Shown here one piece after another: positions 47,276 through 60,200 of a stretch of DNA of 64,000 bases (position 1 is the first letter of the stretch; each line of letters opens with the position of its first letter). This stretch comes from Monilinia fructicola (lineage: Eukaryota > Ascomycota > Leotiomycetes > Helotiales > Sclerotiniaceae). The DNA lies in assembly GCA_008692225.1 (NCBI GenBank), contig VICG01000004.1, forward strand, positions 2,771,001 through 2,835,000, given 5' to 3'. A program made the position numbers and the translations under genes. The notes beneath the pieces were generated by a model. That model saw only the letters and a program-made list of their open reading frames with translations, was not told the DNA's origin and did not search any database.

Positions 47276-48897
47276 TCATTCAGAGTTTCCAGACTCGTTT
47301 TCTGAAGCGGCAGCTGCAGATTTTCGACTACCTGATGCGATCAACTCCCTATCCCGCTGTCTAGCTTCTTCCCTCAATCGTTGCCTATCTCCCATCTTTG
47401 CTTCAATCTCAGGACCTCGCTTCTGTCTTTGATTTTCTCTGTGTCGTCGAACTCGTTCTCTAGCCATTGCCTTCTTTCTCTCATCTTTGGCTTGAGAGAC
47501 AACCTCTCTTTCGGCTGCTTGCTCTCCTTGTTGTCTCTCCTTCTTTCGTTGTCTGCATCTTCGTTGTCTCTCTCTGTCCATATACTTTCTTTCTTTCATC
47601 TCTAGCCGCTTGGGTCGTTCCTACAGGTGGGATACCCATTCCTTCCTATACGAAATCAGCAAATGCACATGACTCAAAATTGAAAACATGATATATGAAA
47701 TTGGTGGGACTTACAGGTTTTGGGGCAAGCTTTCTTCGTTTGCTAGACTCATTACCAGCTGTTTCAATTTGAGCGCCTTCAGTTTCAGTGGATGACTCTG
47801 GAATATTTCGTCTTCTTTTGTTGCCAACTGGGAGCGTTTCCATGACAGGTTCGGGTGTATCAGCAGGCTTTTTGGCTTTTGGAAGTATTCTTCTTGAATT
47901 GACGCCAGAATGCTTCTGTGGCTCAACTGAACTTTCATCATCAAGTGATGATTCTGCCACTGCTCCGATGCTGTCTACTTTCTGGCCACTAGTTTCTTCA
48001 TCTGGAATGGAAGAGGGACTTTCATCCTTTACCACTGCCTTTGTTGCTCTTGTAGATCTACCTCGTCCTCTTGTTTTATGACTGGCCAAATGATTATCGA
48101 CCGGTTTTCTCATTGATTGTCAATGGCTCTACCATTTGTTCAATATGCTCTTCTCCCAAGCTGTCACTTTCTGCATGTGGGATTTGAGAAGGAGCTTCGG
48201 AATGAATCACTACCTCTTCCTTCTTTGTCTTTGAAGTTCTGCCTCTTCCTCTTGTTGTGCGCGCAGGGGCTTCTTCCATAGGTTCAATGTGCGCCAATGG
48301 CTCCGCTGTCTTTGTCTCCTCTGCAAGCTGTCTTCCCTTATTACGACCGTGTCTTGGAGGAGGTATCGCGAATGATCCATCGCTTGGTGACTTCTTTGTT
48401 GATTTTGGGTTTTTTCTGTAGTCATCATCATTTGTATTGATTGCCGTGACATCCTCTTGAGCAGTCTCCTCTGGTTCCTTTTTTGTCGGTGGGATAACAG
48501 CTTCATCGAGTTTCTCTCTGGTATTGTTGCTCTTAGCATTCAGAGGAGTATCTGGAGCTGACTCATCCTGAACTAAAGACAGGACTGTGTCCACAATTTG
48601 ACCTCCTAATGTGTTGCTATTGCCGTGACGCGTCGGAGTATCTGAAGGAGAGTTGGTTTGGCGCAGGGATGAGGATTCTTCTGTATTTTCATTTTGTTGA
48701 GAAGCTCTCGGACTTTGAAGTTTGCCAAGGGTATTGGGAAAAGAACTTCCACATCCTAGCAGACATTTTTCCGAGTTTATGATGTTGTGGTTGTGGTTGT
48801 TGTTTGTCAATCGGAAAGGTGGAAAGAATGAGGGTTTTATGGATTTGTGGATGATGCAAAATAATTTTGTCACAGTGACTAGTTTAGTGCGCCGCAA
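47276..48897 (-). CDS. probable nuclear protein with RGRGR (AT-hook-like) motifs and a basic C-terminus, frame-shifted as read
   Basis: Two exons, 47715-48897 and 47276-47645, with intron 47646-47714 (GTAAGT donor, TATAG acceptor). The polar, disordered N-terminal part contains two similar segments, each with TRGRGR followed by an acidic/Ser stretch and a PSQIP/PSSIP motif, consistent with a duplicated AT-hook-like unit. There is a KRRKLAPKP basic cluster. The C-terminal ~110 residues are rich in Arg/Glu/Gln (RERQRRCRQRKKERQQ). Two +1 shifts: the T-run at 48105-48108 (INEK to PVDNHLA) and TT at 47618-47619 (PPVG to RPKRLEM). With both removed, the 1551 nt read as 516 aa. DNA binding is inferred from composition; no family recognised. 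Confidence 0.68.
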
Positions 48898-49945
48898 CCG
48901 TATTTAATGTGGGTGAGTTGGGCGAGTTGGGTGACTTGGGTGACTTGGGTGACTCGAGAGATTCGTCCGTACTATAACATTCTTATCCTTATCGATGTTG
49001 CATTCCAACCAATTACCGCATTCAAGCCTTGGTAAAAGTCCACCGGTAGCTGGACTCCCGTTACCGTAATACTCTTCAGTATGGATTTATTTTGCGACCC
49101 ATGGACCACCAGTGGACGTGGCTGATGCTTCGAGATGAATGTGACGACGGCGACTCCTTGGTAGGTACGGTCTTGTGTTCTAGTAGCAAGTAACCTGGAG
49201 CCGTGTAATCGTCCCTCGGCAGTTAGTTACCAAACGTTGAGTATTACCGCGTACCTCGCCAGGAGCGACAGCTACAGCTACTAGGTAGTTGCTCCATGGT
49301 ATAACTTATATCTAGAGTATCCATGGATCACTCGTGAGATGCACGAAGGTTTATCTAGGACCTCACGTGATCGCAGTGTTGGCAGTGACATCACATCATC
49401 GTATGATCATCCAACCTCAAACTAATAATTATAGCTAATCATCAGCAAGCCGTTTGCGAAAGACCTAGGATCTTCAGCTTTCTAGCTGTCTCTCGTGAAT
49501 CTTCCATCATTGACATTCGTAGGAAGAGTAGAACGTTTGGACGAAGGGATGTTTTCAATTAGCCAAAAGGTAAGATTATGTACCTAGGTATGTGCTCCGT
49601 ATGTTCTGCAACAAATTGTTGCGTGTTAACACGCTGCATGATGACTTGGCTAATCTAGATGCTGAGTTTTTTCAAAGATTTCCATCACGTTGGTCCAAGA
49701 TAGGACTTTGCAATGCAACATGATCGAAGGCTGCAAGACGACTTTGAGTTACTATTATTATGGTCAGATTAGATATACTATAAACACTACGCAACGCAAC
49801 GCAGCAATACATATGATTATTCGAGTCGAGTGAAGTTTCCACGTATCTATAGATCAAGAAAAATCGTTTGAACACGTATGTTAGAAATTCAGCTTGAAAT
49901 TGAGTACATCTGCTCGACTCGAGTAGACCCATTTTTATCTAAGGA
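48898..49945. other. intergenic
   Basis: No gene recognised. It begins with a short tandem of GGGTGACTT (48906-48957) just upstream of the gene at 48897, then ordinary sequence. The tandem puts several TGACT half-sites in the presumed promoter. Confidence 0.45.
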
Positions 49946-51645
49946 CTACTTCATCGTTGCATAGAGGTCGAGACAAACAAGTCCACCGGTCCATGAATTA
50001 TCAAGGCCAAAAGAACATCCGCTCAACAACAAATCTACCTTCCCCGAGTTGTAGAAACCTGTCAGCACTTCGATATCATCCTCCAAACCTTCTATTGATA
50101 TTCCAAGTGCTGACCTCGTTTCTACCAGGGCCTGGTTCCCGAAAGTATCCAGCCTCAGCTGTATGTCATTCACCTCCTCCCAACGCCAGTCATCGTCCTC
50201 CAACATGGACGTACATATCTCCACAGTTATCACATACGCGAGCATCTGGGAACTCACCCCCAGAATTTCCCCAGGATTCCTGAAGAAGGCGCCCATCACC
50301 GTTGTCTGAAATCGGTCCATAAATGTCCTCTAAGATGTCATCTGCCAGGTCCTCATCGTGATTTGCTACAACTCCCTTGGCCATAAATTCATCAAGCAAT
50401 TCCCTGCTCTCGTCATGTATCATAGCTCTTTCGGTCCCTTCACTCACGCCGACAGCAAATCCAGATCCAACACGGAACTGTACATTATCGCCTTCAAATC
50501 CAGCAAATGCCTTGGACAATTGCTTCCATACATACTTTTGTCCTTCGGCGGACTCTAGTTGCGTTTTGGCGAAATTCTTGAGGTATCACATCAATATTTC
50601 TTCAGAATCAACAAAATCAGTAGATTCCAAGTATGGTGGACCTTTGATGGCACTGATGAAGTGAGGAAATATGCTTTGACCCTCCAGTCCGCCATCTCTA
50701 ACCAGAAACCCCAAGCATTCTAAGCCAGTTTATGGTTGCTGTCTGACTTCAGGCCCCGAATATATACTTCATCAAGAATTGGTCCTAACTTTCCTCTCGT
50801 TAATTTTCGCAGAGCGATGCCTGGGGCTGGAAGCTCGTCTCCGAAGTTCGCGAGGTCAATCATCATAGATTTTAAGTCGAAAGCCATATTCCGCTCTTCT
50901 GACTTGACAAGCTGCTCAGGCTCGTTTGGAAACTGAAGGGCTTCAAGGAAATCAAAGATTTGGCGCCAACAGTAGCTTTGCAGACCTGTGTACCTGATGT
51001 TAAGACTTAGACAACGCTTCATGTTATTAATTTTTAGCTGATTCCCGAGGCTATCATATCCAAGTAGGGAGTGATCATTGATACCATCATCATAATATCT
51101 GCCGACAATACGTAGCTTCAAATGCTTCAGCTCCGCAAAAGTCTTCGGATGGGTTGCTACCATCCATCTTCAAGACGAGACCCGAGTGAAGAGAAATTCA
51201 TTGTTGCGGAACGAGGATTGTGTTCCTTCATCATTAAAGGCTTTGGATACTCGCAGGAATTGAACGGGGATGTATTGTTGCTCGGCATGCTCAGATTCCG
51301 TAACATTACATTTCAGAATCTTGACTCCTGCGTCAATTATTGGCTTTGAAAGCTGCAAGATAAAGCCCAGAATTCGATGCTGTAATTCTGGTGGAAGCTT
51401 GGAGTGAAGCGTGGATTCTGCATTGGGGACATCGAATCCAGTGACTGTGCTGAAACCGTTTTCTGTAGGCCAGGGGAGGTTATGATTTTCAAAAAGTGCT
51501 TTTAGATTGGCATTTTCCTTCCCGAGAGCATCCTTCTGTCCACAAAATTTCTTGTCTCGTCGAATGAGCTCGATGATTGCTTTGTTTAGAGAGGTCTGTG
51601 ATCTTTGGGCACTATGGGATCATCAACTGGCGGTCCATCCCACAT
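49946..51645 (-). pseudogene. F-box protein gene with frameshifts and two in-frame TGA codons
   Basis: Reading from ATG 51645 (MWDGPPVDDPIVPK) the frames can be followed to the stop at 49946. A short helical segment (LNKAIIELIRRDKKF) leads to an F-box-like motif, LHSKLPPELQHRILGFIL. It is followed by VQFLRVSKAFNDEG, FAELKHLKLRIVGRYYD, an Asp/Glu-rich part and a C-terminus DLYATMK. Breaks: a missing base near 51590, TGA at 51170-51172, a missing base near 50725, TGA at 50586-50588 (LM-stop-YLKNFAKTQL) and an extra G near 50203. Correcting the indels gives 567 codons including the two TGA. The indels resemble those in other genes here, but the TGAs (possibly CGA to TGA) suggest real decay. Function of an intact homologue: probable SCF-type adaptor. 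Confidence 0.6.
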
Positions 51646-53602
51646 ATTATCCTTCTTAAGCAAATTCAATGTCATAACCACGCAGAATTTGGCTGCCACT
51701 TACAGATTTATCATGAATATCCTCATACCTCTTATCCATTGTTCGAGCCGAGAGTTGTCTTGCTGCAAAGCTCAATTGAAAGTCGTCCTCTTGATTGTGA
51801 ATCTGGGTGGATCCTTGATGTCTGAACAACATTCGTGAAGTCAGAAGATACTTTTGTCCATAAAAATGGCTCGAAGTATGTGAGATCAAACAGTCTTTTC
51901 AAGACAAGTTGAGAGCAAATAAAATCAACGAGGCGGATCACGATCCTAGCATGATTTCTGCTATATGGAACAAGCCAATAATTTTATCACAACCCTCCAT
52001 CCAATACCCCTCCGATAAAGACCTCCTCCTCATTTTCTTATCGCCATGGGATATATCTGAGTGAAGAGGTGTGAAGAGAATCTTCCAAGGTTTCACCTTA
52101 CCTTTATTAGAATGGACTCAAGACATCTGGTATCTCCTTTGATATTCGTCAGGTCCAAGTTGTCCAAATCAGTGATCCGAAAGATACTTTCATCAATAAA
52201 AGTACGGTGATACCTTGAAGGATATAAAGAGTCTTAATGAAACTGGAGATTTTGCTGATCATCTTATATAGTATACCATATCACTTCGTTCATATGCGAC
52301 TATGTTTGTTTCTAAAAGTACTTGCTTTCAGAATGTCTTCAGAATGTTTATTCCTCTATATGTGAAACAACATTTTCCAAGACGTTTGAGAGAACGCTAC
52401 AGTACTTATAAGTGTAGGAACAACAGAAATAAGTAGTTTGAGAGGGATTAATATTCAATTTTGAGCAAGGATCCTAATGAGCAGAACTTGCTTCGCAGTT
52501 TCATGGTTTCCAGAAATTGGAATGGAAATCTAAGCGCTCCACTGCCGCATTTCCACCTCCGTTCGTTGAATAGGAGAGTTCGGGACAACCAAACGATTGA
52601 TTGATAAAAGAGAGATTAGCCGAGGAAGCGTTGTTATACAAGCCTTGAATCGCTACAAACCCGATCTCCTATTGACTAACTGTGACCAGGGGAAACAAAC
52701 TGAACGTCATAGGAGTTTAGAGCCGTGCAAGGGCCCAATCTTATTCCATATGTTTAGTACCTATGAAGAAAGATGAACTTACATACACTTCAAAAGACCC
52801 AAAGCCAGATTTGGAGAAGTATTCGCAAGGCTTCTGTAGTTCCACTCGTCCTGGCACTCGAAAATCTCTCAAAAAAAGCTGAGCAATATTCATTCAATTC
52901 AGACTTACAGATGCGTCGGGTCTGAGCTGACGGTTGTGGAAGAAGTATTCAATATTGCAGTCAATCACTCATTTCTTCAAGTACGACGCATCTGTTGAGA
53001 TTGATTGATTACCGAATGGAAAGGGAGCAATGATATTTGGATCAGAAAGAAAGGGTCAGTTCATGATCATCTATCTCATCACACTGCATTGCTGAAAAGA
53101 ACACAAGTACGGATTGAGCTGTTTGATGGAATGATGGTTATATACGCATGCGGAGTGATGTTGAGTTGCATCAGGTTACGGGTGACAAAGCTCTGACAAA
53201 GATTCCCGGCATTAAAAGGTCTTGATTAAGTAACTAATGATTAATCGCCCAGAAAGGAAGTCATTCACACTTTCCAAATCTGACGAGACTACTGCTTCTT
53301 GTTTGTTCCCGATAGTTAAATGCAATCTCTCACAAGTATGAGAGGGGTTCGCAATTTTTCCTCATTTGCAATCAAACCGTGAGCCTTTTCCTCCATCGCT
53401 TTGGAATGAGAACACCTCAATCACCTCTCGAATCTAATGCTCTTCAAAGTTGCAACTTGCAAGTTTATTAGGTAACATCAGAATCAAATGCAATACATAT
53501 TTTAGATCAGGAGAGTTAACATTTCATCAGATTTTTCTCACATTCCAATATCCTGGCGTTGACTTCTTCAATTTCAATCACTCTTCATCATTTCAACGCA
53601 AA
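51646..53602. other. intergenic, no recognised gene
   Basis: Short unrelated ORFs only. Minus-strand frames at 51656-51941 might be an upstream part of the broken F-box gene, but I could not join them. The last ~150 bp before 53603 are the presumed leader of the 2EXR gene. Confidence 0.4.
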
Positions 53603-54610
53603 ATGAAGTCTCTCACCCCATGGGAGTACATCATGGAGAGACGTCGCTTCACTTTGTTTCCCAAGCTTCCAATTGAGACAAGACAGATGATATGGAAGTT
53701 GACCCTCGAGCCTCGCTTTGTTGAAATCAGACCCAAAGCCCATAACCACGCTGGATTCATTACTTTAACTCCACCGCCAACTGCGTTGTTAGTGTGTCGG
53801 GATTCGAGAGATGCAGTATTGCGATTCTACCCAAATTTGCTGGATAAGGAATACGTGATTAATTCCAAAAAGCTTACCTTCTCCAGCCGAGCGGCTACTG
53901 TGGCCTCACCTGGAGTTCGGTTCAATTCCTCCATGGATACATTGTATCTGGATTGGAGAATTGCAGGTAACCTTGATATTTTTTTGAAACAGATGTCGAA
54001 CCCTTTAGCTCCGAACATTCTCCATTTGGCTCTCGATCAGTATCTAATGTTCCAACGTACAACACCACATCATTTTTATCAACATAAACACATCAAGGTC
54101 CATGATAGCCAATTTCAAACAGTATTTCAACCTGTGATTGATGAGAACAATCGTTTCACTGTGGACTTCGAGAAGCGTATTCTTGGAGAGAATGCTGTGG
54201 ATCTGTTCACAAATATCGTACTTTTAATGTGGGGGCCGCGGGAATTGATCTTTGTATCTGACGCATATGAATTAGACCCTTACTGCTTCTACCAAACCCG
54301 CGATGAGCGTGCTCCGTTAACTACATTTATGGATGATGATATTTATGATATCTTCCGGGCACCAAACAACGATCCAATTTACGATTATCGGGATGAGTTC
54401 TCCGCAATGCGTCGTTCAGCTTATCAAGATCCCTTCCGCTACGATTGCTTGTTGAAAGTTCATAAGTACGGTCTCAATATTCGCCATTGTCTCAAATTTG
54501 GGTGGAGATTTCCTGCATCTTCGAGCCCTAACGTGGCCCAAAGACAATGGATACTTGACCATCATGAAGATGGAAGCGATATGGACATTTGTATGAGCCC
54601 TGCGAATTAG
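53603..54610 (+). CDS. 2EXR-domain protein
   Basis: Intact single-exon gene. An ORF is open from 53450, but the Met at 53603 (MKSLTPWEYIMERRRFTLF) is the better start because the conserved domain follows immediately and upstream residues look like translated leader. The domain FTLFPKLPIETRQMIWKLTL, then RFVEIRP, TALLVCRDSRDAVLRFYP and the aromatic-rich MDTLYLDWR, is the pattern of the large fungal 2EXR family. These are F-box-like proteins of unknown function, often in lineage-specific expansions. 335 aa; no signal peptide or membrane segment. Together with the genes at 42-52 kb it makes a loose group of LPxE(I/T)R-type proteins. Confidence 0.85.
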   Translation: MKSLTPWEYIMERRRFTLFPKLPIETRQMIWKLTLEPRFVEIRPKAHNHAGFITLTPPPTALLVCRDSRDAVLRFYPNLLDKEYVINSKKLTFSSRAATVASPGVRFNSSMDTLYLDWRIAGNLDIFLKQMSNPLAPNILHLALDQYLMFQRTTPHHFYQHKHIKVHDSQFQTVFQPVIDENNRFTVDFEKRILGENAVDLFTNIVLLMWGPRELIFVSDAYELDPYCFYQTRDERAPLTTFMDDDIYDIFRAPNNDPIYDYRDEFSAMRRSAYQDPFRYDCLLKVHKYGLNIRHCLKFGWRFPASSSPNVAQRQWILDHHEDGSDMDICMSPAN

Positions 54611-55449
54611 GTTCCTCAGAAGTTGGTGGAGATGAATATCTGATCATGTCTAGGACCACTAAGGTACCAAAATTTGAGAAGGATTAAGGAACATCTATTC
54701 GGGTCGTGGGAAATCAAGAGAATAATAAAACCATCGGTCAACTTTGCACACAAAGGGAGAGTGGAGATTATTTAATAAGCTTACAAGGGACAAGCTCAAC
54801 TTTGCTGTTTCAAATGCCAGCATTCAAAGTCTGAGCTTTTGCATCTAAGTCATCTCAGAGTTTGTATCTAAAGCTTGTCATCAAACAGCTATTCTTCGTT
54901 TTCATCTTCTTCTGGAAAAACATACCTCCTATTCAAAAAATGTCCGAACCCTCTTGAAAACTCCCAAATAAGTATATCCAGCCATTAATACTTATGAAGT
55001 AGCCTGAGCTAATCTTTTCCCTCTCTCTCTCTGATCGAAGTATATTCCTCATTTCCGGATCCCCCTCCCCAACCCTCAGGATCGTGATTCACAACCTTTT
55101 CTTTCTCACTTAAGACAAATATACATCTGTCTGTCTCCTTCCATATAATAAAAGGTCTATCTTCAATATCTCATTTCCATCAACTTTGGTCAAATCTTTC
55201 TCAACACGTCCATCTAAATCTAATCCATCCAATCCATCTGATTCATCGAAAAATCCAGCACACTACCCCTAAAAAACTCATTCTGATTTAGACACGTAGA
55301 AGAAGAAACCTTCCCAACCAATCAGCACTTTTTATAGATTTTTTGTACTAGCTGAAGCTCAAAAGATCTTTTCTTTCATTAGTCCCTTTATCTCCAAAGA
55401 TTTAGGGTGAGGTTTATTTCTGGTTCGATAACTTGTAGAGTTGAATTAG
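54611..55449. other. intergenic
   Basis: Mildly C/T-rich between 55010 and 55260 on the + strand. No gene, and no clear C-terminal part of the adjoining permease pseudogene. Confidence 0.4.
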
Positions 55450-57240
55450 GTGGTTCGGATTTTGGGGGATGCGAACTGGGGTACTTGATCTATGGGGTTT
55501 TCATCACGATTATGATCATTACGGATCCGAATTTGCCAAAAGCTGCTGATGTGCCGTGGGAAAGGGCACGATAACACGACTTCGGGTGCAATCGGTTGGC
55601 AGGGGTAGAGATTCGAGATAGATATAGATGAGGGGGTATGCTGCGGAACCGAGTATATATGTGATGGTGTTCGGACTTGGTTCTGATTAGTTGATGCTTC
55701 ACTCGGAATGAAAGAGGAGGGCATTGCGTATCGAAATTCAATCATATCTGACACAAAATATGTAGCATGATGATAGATGCTGAGTCACGAATTTCATACA
55801 AATGATTGAATACCCTTCGAATAATTACGAATAATGGGAAAAGAAAACGGAAAGCAATCATCTGAGTCTTCCGTCGACCAATTGCGTCAATAGTGACAAA
55901 AGTGATCGTGCATCCTGTAGGTGCAGGCGTCGAGACCGCGACTAGACTTTGCCACACACCATCAATGAGAAGAAGGTAGATAGAGTTTAGTGGAGTCCTA
56001 ATAGCATGCCAGATGGTAGCTCTAACATGAGCACTGTTGATTTCCAATTCGCTACGAGCCAATTTGTTGAATACGAAGCTAAAGGACGCTGCCACCTTTA
56101 GGGCAACAACGATGTGAGGCCAGCAGATTATCTCCAACGGAAATTCTCAAAAGATGACAGACTTACTAGAAGGGCAAATGTACGCAGGACCAACACATCG
56201 ATGTTTCGATCAAAGCCCGAAGCATTCCTCTGCGCCAAAGGTAATTCGTGGAGTCTTCCCCAGAAGGTGCTGGCGAGGGTTTTTTATCATCAGCGATAGC
56301 CAGAAACAGATCTTTCAGTTTAATCACTCCTGAATCTTCCTATTGAGTTCCTGGTGAATAGCAGATATTTGTCATCTGTGCCCGTTCATAGCTGAACTGC
56401 GGAGGCGTTACGGGGGGTGTACGTCTACAGAAATGGTAGATGCATATGCTGACACTATCTTTGATACAAGGTACCTATCAAGTTTTGGAATTACTCTTTT
56501 ACTATCTCTCCCTACATACGCGGTATATCTTGGAGGTTCGATAATGGCAAGTCGAAACCAAAGAGCAATGGCTGCTGGAATGACTCTTACATCGATGATC
56601 CACCGCCATATAGAATCGATAGTTTTGAGGCATTCGCCGGTATAGTTCGAGATGGTGGTATCTGCTGGTATCCCATTTCTTTGGATTGCAGCAGCCACCA
56701 GATCTATTATAGTTGTAGAGATTTGGTCTAAAGTTTGGCACCTAGAGTCGGCGGTCATCTTGCCCCTGATTTTGCGTGGGGCAAACCTACGCAGAACTAT
56801 ATTTAGCGAAGATAATGATTACGCGGAGATCAAATTGAAAGAACATGCATGCTCTGCAGTATTAATATTACTCAATAGACAACCTGATCCAAAACCAATT
56901 CCTGAAACAAACCGCCATACTAACAACCGCACAACAACAGACATTGAGCCTTCAACTCCACTAGACGACATAATAACGCTCAATAGTGATCATCAATTCT
57001 AGTCCATACATCTTTCGTCTTTTATATATATCAGTGCCAGGTCCGAATGCAATTTAATCAACGATAGATCCACCTAGTGTGACGATAGTAAGAGAAATAT
57101 CGCGCCTATGTGGCATCACTCTTTTGTTTGTATTATCTCTGTAGTAGATAATTCCTAGCATAGGAGTTGCCATATCAATCGCGAATATCGAGCATGCATT
57201 AAACCACTCAGCTTCCCATGAAACAGATAATGTGGTTCGA
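55450..57240 (-). pseudogene. decayed inorganic phosphate permease (PHO84-type MFS transporter)
   Basis: Six-frame reading of the minus strand recovers, in the correct order, eroded landmarks of PHO84-family H+/phosphate symporters. N-terminal helix: FNACSIFAIDMATPMLG (about 57150-57212). Loop: RRKMYGLELM (about 57000-57030). Then LLVWRFVSGIGFGSG (about 56910-56950), FAPRKIRGKM (about 56755-56790), IWRWI and FRLAIIEPPRYTAYVGRD (about 56480-56600), FVTIDAIGRRKTQMIAF (about 55850-55905), the IIMLHILCQ helix (about 55742-55770) and SHGTSAAFGKFGSVM (about 55515-55570). Frames change repeatedly and TAA/TGA/TAG codons interrupt. No intact ORF exceeds about 130 codons, so it is non-functional. The pattern of transitions suggests RIP or long neutral decay. 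Confidence 0.8.
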
Positions 57241-60200
57241 GAAATGAGCCAAGATTAGATCACATTATCCAACAATACCGCAGGAGATCGACTATCGTTA
57301 GTATATCTCACCAGGAATGGCTTTCGTCCAATAGAAAGCTAGTCCCCTCTCGTCTTGACTTGGTATCTCATATCGAGAGAGTACCACCCCCTCTTGAATC
57401 AAATTCACAAATATACCAATCGACTATCCTATGTTTCGCCAACTCGAACATGCCTCAGCACCTCACAACCCTTAAGAAGCAGCAAATATCCTTCGCAAAA
57501 TCAGCATGCAGAAGACCGTCCTTTTTCTATCACGCAACCCACCTCCGTGACTAGAAACGATGTACAAAATGTTACTGATGGAAGACATTACTTCTTATCA
57601 CAAAGGCTAGAAAGTGTGCCGGTGCAGCGAATCGAAGCAATCGAGTCCATCTCTACTTCACAATCAAGGGAGCAACAAAGACCGGCTGATCCACTGATCA
57701 AACCAACGTTTATAAGATATGTGAGGAGAGATATTTGATGCAGCAGAGAGAAAATCCATGCAATCATATATCTCGCCTTATGGAAAGGATATATCTTGAA
57801 AATCCGAATCTGATAATGTTTTGTTGTATGAGCCACAGTATTATTCAACTTATTCAATTTTGCCTACTCTACTTTTATACTAAAATTCATCTACTTTGAT
57901 AAATTATAATATTCTTTATGATTATACAAGTATTACGAATATCTTAATAACAGATACTTTATTAGCAAATAATAATAAAAGATTTATATATTTTTCTAAG
58001 CTTCCTTTTCGTTGATATATCGAATAGAAAAGAGAACTAGATCTTGATTTTAATTTTACGATAAATTATATAAAACTAGAAATAATTATTTTAAAGTTGT
58101 ATTATATAATGAATAAATTGTTTTAGCTTATAGAAACTTGATTTTGTTATTCTTTTATTGAAAAATCATTATATTTTTAAGAGATTTTTGTTATGAATGG
58201 ATTTATAGTATAAGAATATTTTAAGTTAAATGGGTATATTTTGTTATAAAACGGCCTTTCGCTTAATATAAGTTGAGGGGTACTATAGGAGCATGGAACC
58301 AACTCGAAAGTTATATTCAACGTGAAACACTGCATCTTGCGCACCTTGAAGCTTAAGCCACACCAGAAGTTCGAGGTCAATTACTGAATAGACGTCATAT
58401 TCAAGATCATCACCTCAAAGTAATGGTGGCTCGTTCAAGGAAGTCAGTGAAATTTCCTCTAATCTTCTGGGCACCTCCAATGAGACGATTCCGGGAATTC
58501 CTTAGATTAACTGCAGTAATGACTACGACCCTTCTAGTTTCCTTTATGAAATTGACAGTTCTCTGGCATATGATATAGCTTTATTTATGACGTTAACATC
58601 ACTTCCAGTTTCAATAAATGTCAGCCCGTCAATTCAGTGTATTTGTAGGTTCAATCGAAATATTGAAGTTCGCACACTTACATAATGATAGGCAATATCA
58701 AGTCAACCCTACTTATACAATCTATCATCCGATCAGAAAATGCGGGAGTGGTAAATACAAATGCTATTAGCCAAGAACAACATGTCGAACTTCGCCACTC
58801 AGTCGATCCTTCTACCCCTTCACCATCGGAAACATGCATGATACCATACCGCGACAATCACCACGCGGAAGTGATGAAGCGCATAGATACCGTCTTCAAT
58901 GTTGGGATCTCACTGGATCAAAACTAAGAAGTCCGATGATCTCAAGGGCAAAAGATTACGCGCTTGGTTATCCATTAGTTTGTCAATTCCACAATGAGAA
59001 AAACAGCTTTTTGTACCTCCTCTTCATGCATCTATCCCTGCTAAATAATGTCGGATTTTTCAAAATTTCGACAGCACATGCTTGGTAAAGAAATACCTAG
59101 GTAGACTACTGCTCTGGCACTCAATGGATCACATCCACAAAAGATAAATTAATATCAATGTTGTCTTTCCCTAACCCGAATTCTTCGTGATCCTAATTCT
59201 CACCTTTACTACATTCTCTATTTTCTCAAATCCTCCATTTACAAATCTAGTTTTGAGGAATAACCTCGTTGACCAGGTTAATACACTTTCTCTGCATCCC
59301 GCTCTACACCCAAACAATTCACTACTTACCAATACTCAGTATCGATATTCAAAGAATCAAAAGAACCCAAAACCAAAGTTATGATGTTAGAGAGTTTGCG
59401 CGGAAGATTGTTACATCTGGCTCGGAGACAAATTCAAGATTGCGGAGAAATAATATCCAAGGTAGTATTACTACAATCGGCTCCCAATAGTCTTCGAAGA
59501 GTGCAGATGAGAGACTCCAAGATAGATCGACCCATGATTCTGGTGGGAGTATGAAGGATTTAATTGTAGAGTTTGATGATGTTTGATGATTCATTGTTCT
59601 TTTCATCTCTGCTCCTTCTTCTCCAATGAATGTGGAGATACCATTCACCCCTTTCGAAGTCTCGCCTATGCATTACGTCAAATCTTCCAACTGATTTTTA
59701 TCCCCCTTACCATCCCGCAATGTCATGCGTTCGGGCAGAAATTCACAATTCACGAATTGACTTTTGGTGGAAGTGCCTTGGTACATCAGAACTTTCTAGT
59801 TATGACCGAAGGGTAATTTTGAAGAACTGGATCAAGAGTTGGTGTTTGAGATGTAGAAAATAGTATGGAGATGCGATCGATATGCAGATCTGTAATATAT
59901 CACCCACTACCTTCTATCACCTGGTAGTTACCTTCACCGACTTACATTGCAATACAATGCTCAGGTATGTAGAGTGTAGCACTACTATAGCGTCAAAACC
60001 GAAGAGGTAGAGAGATATAGAATCAAAAGGAAAGATGAAATAAAGGATGGATCTATATTAATCATTATTATAGTCTATGGAGAAACCTGAGGGAGAGAGT
60101 AGTATATAGGAGAGAAAGACAAGTATTGGAAAAGAATATAATTTTTATGGATTCGAAGAATCAACCTTAGAGAAATGTGGAGTCATGTGACTGTTATCAT

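Noticed and set aside
56408..57002. Plus-strand hydrophobic ORFs at 56433 and 56652 as a small membrane protein
   Set aside because: The minus strand of the same interval shows ordered phosphate-permease motifs, so the plus-strand ORFs are shadows.
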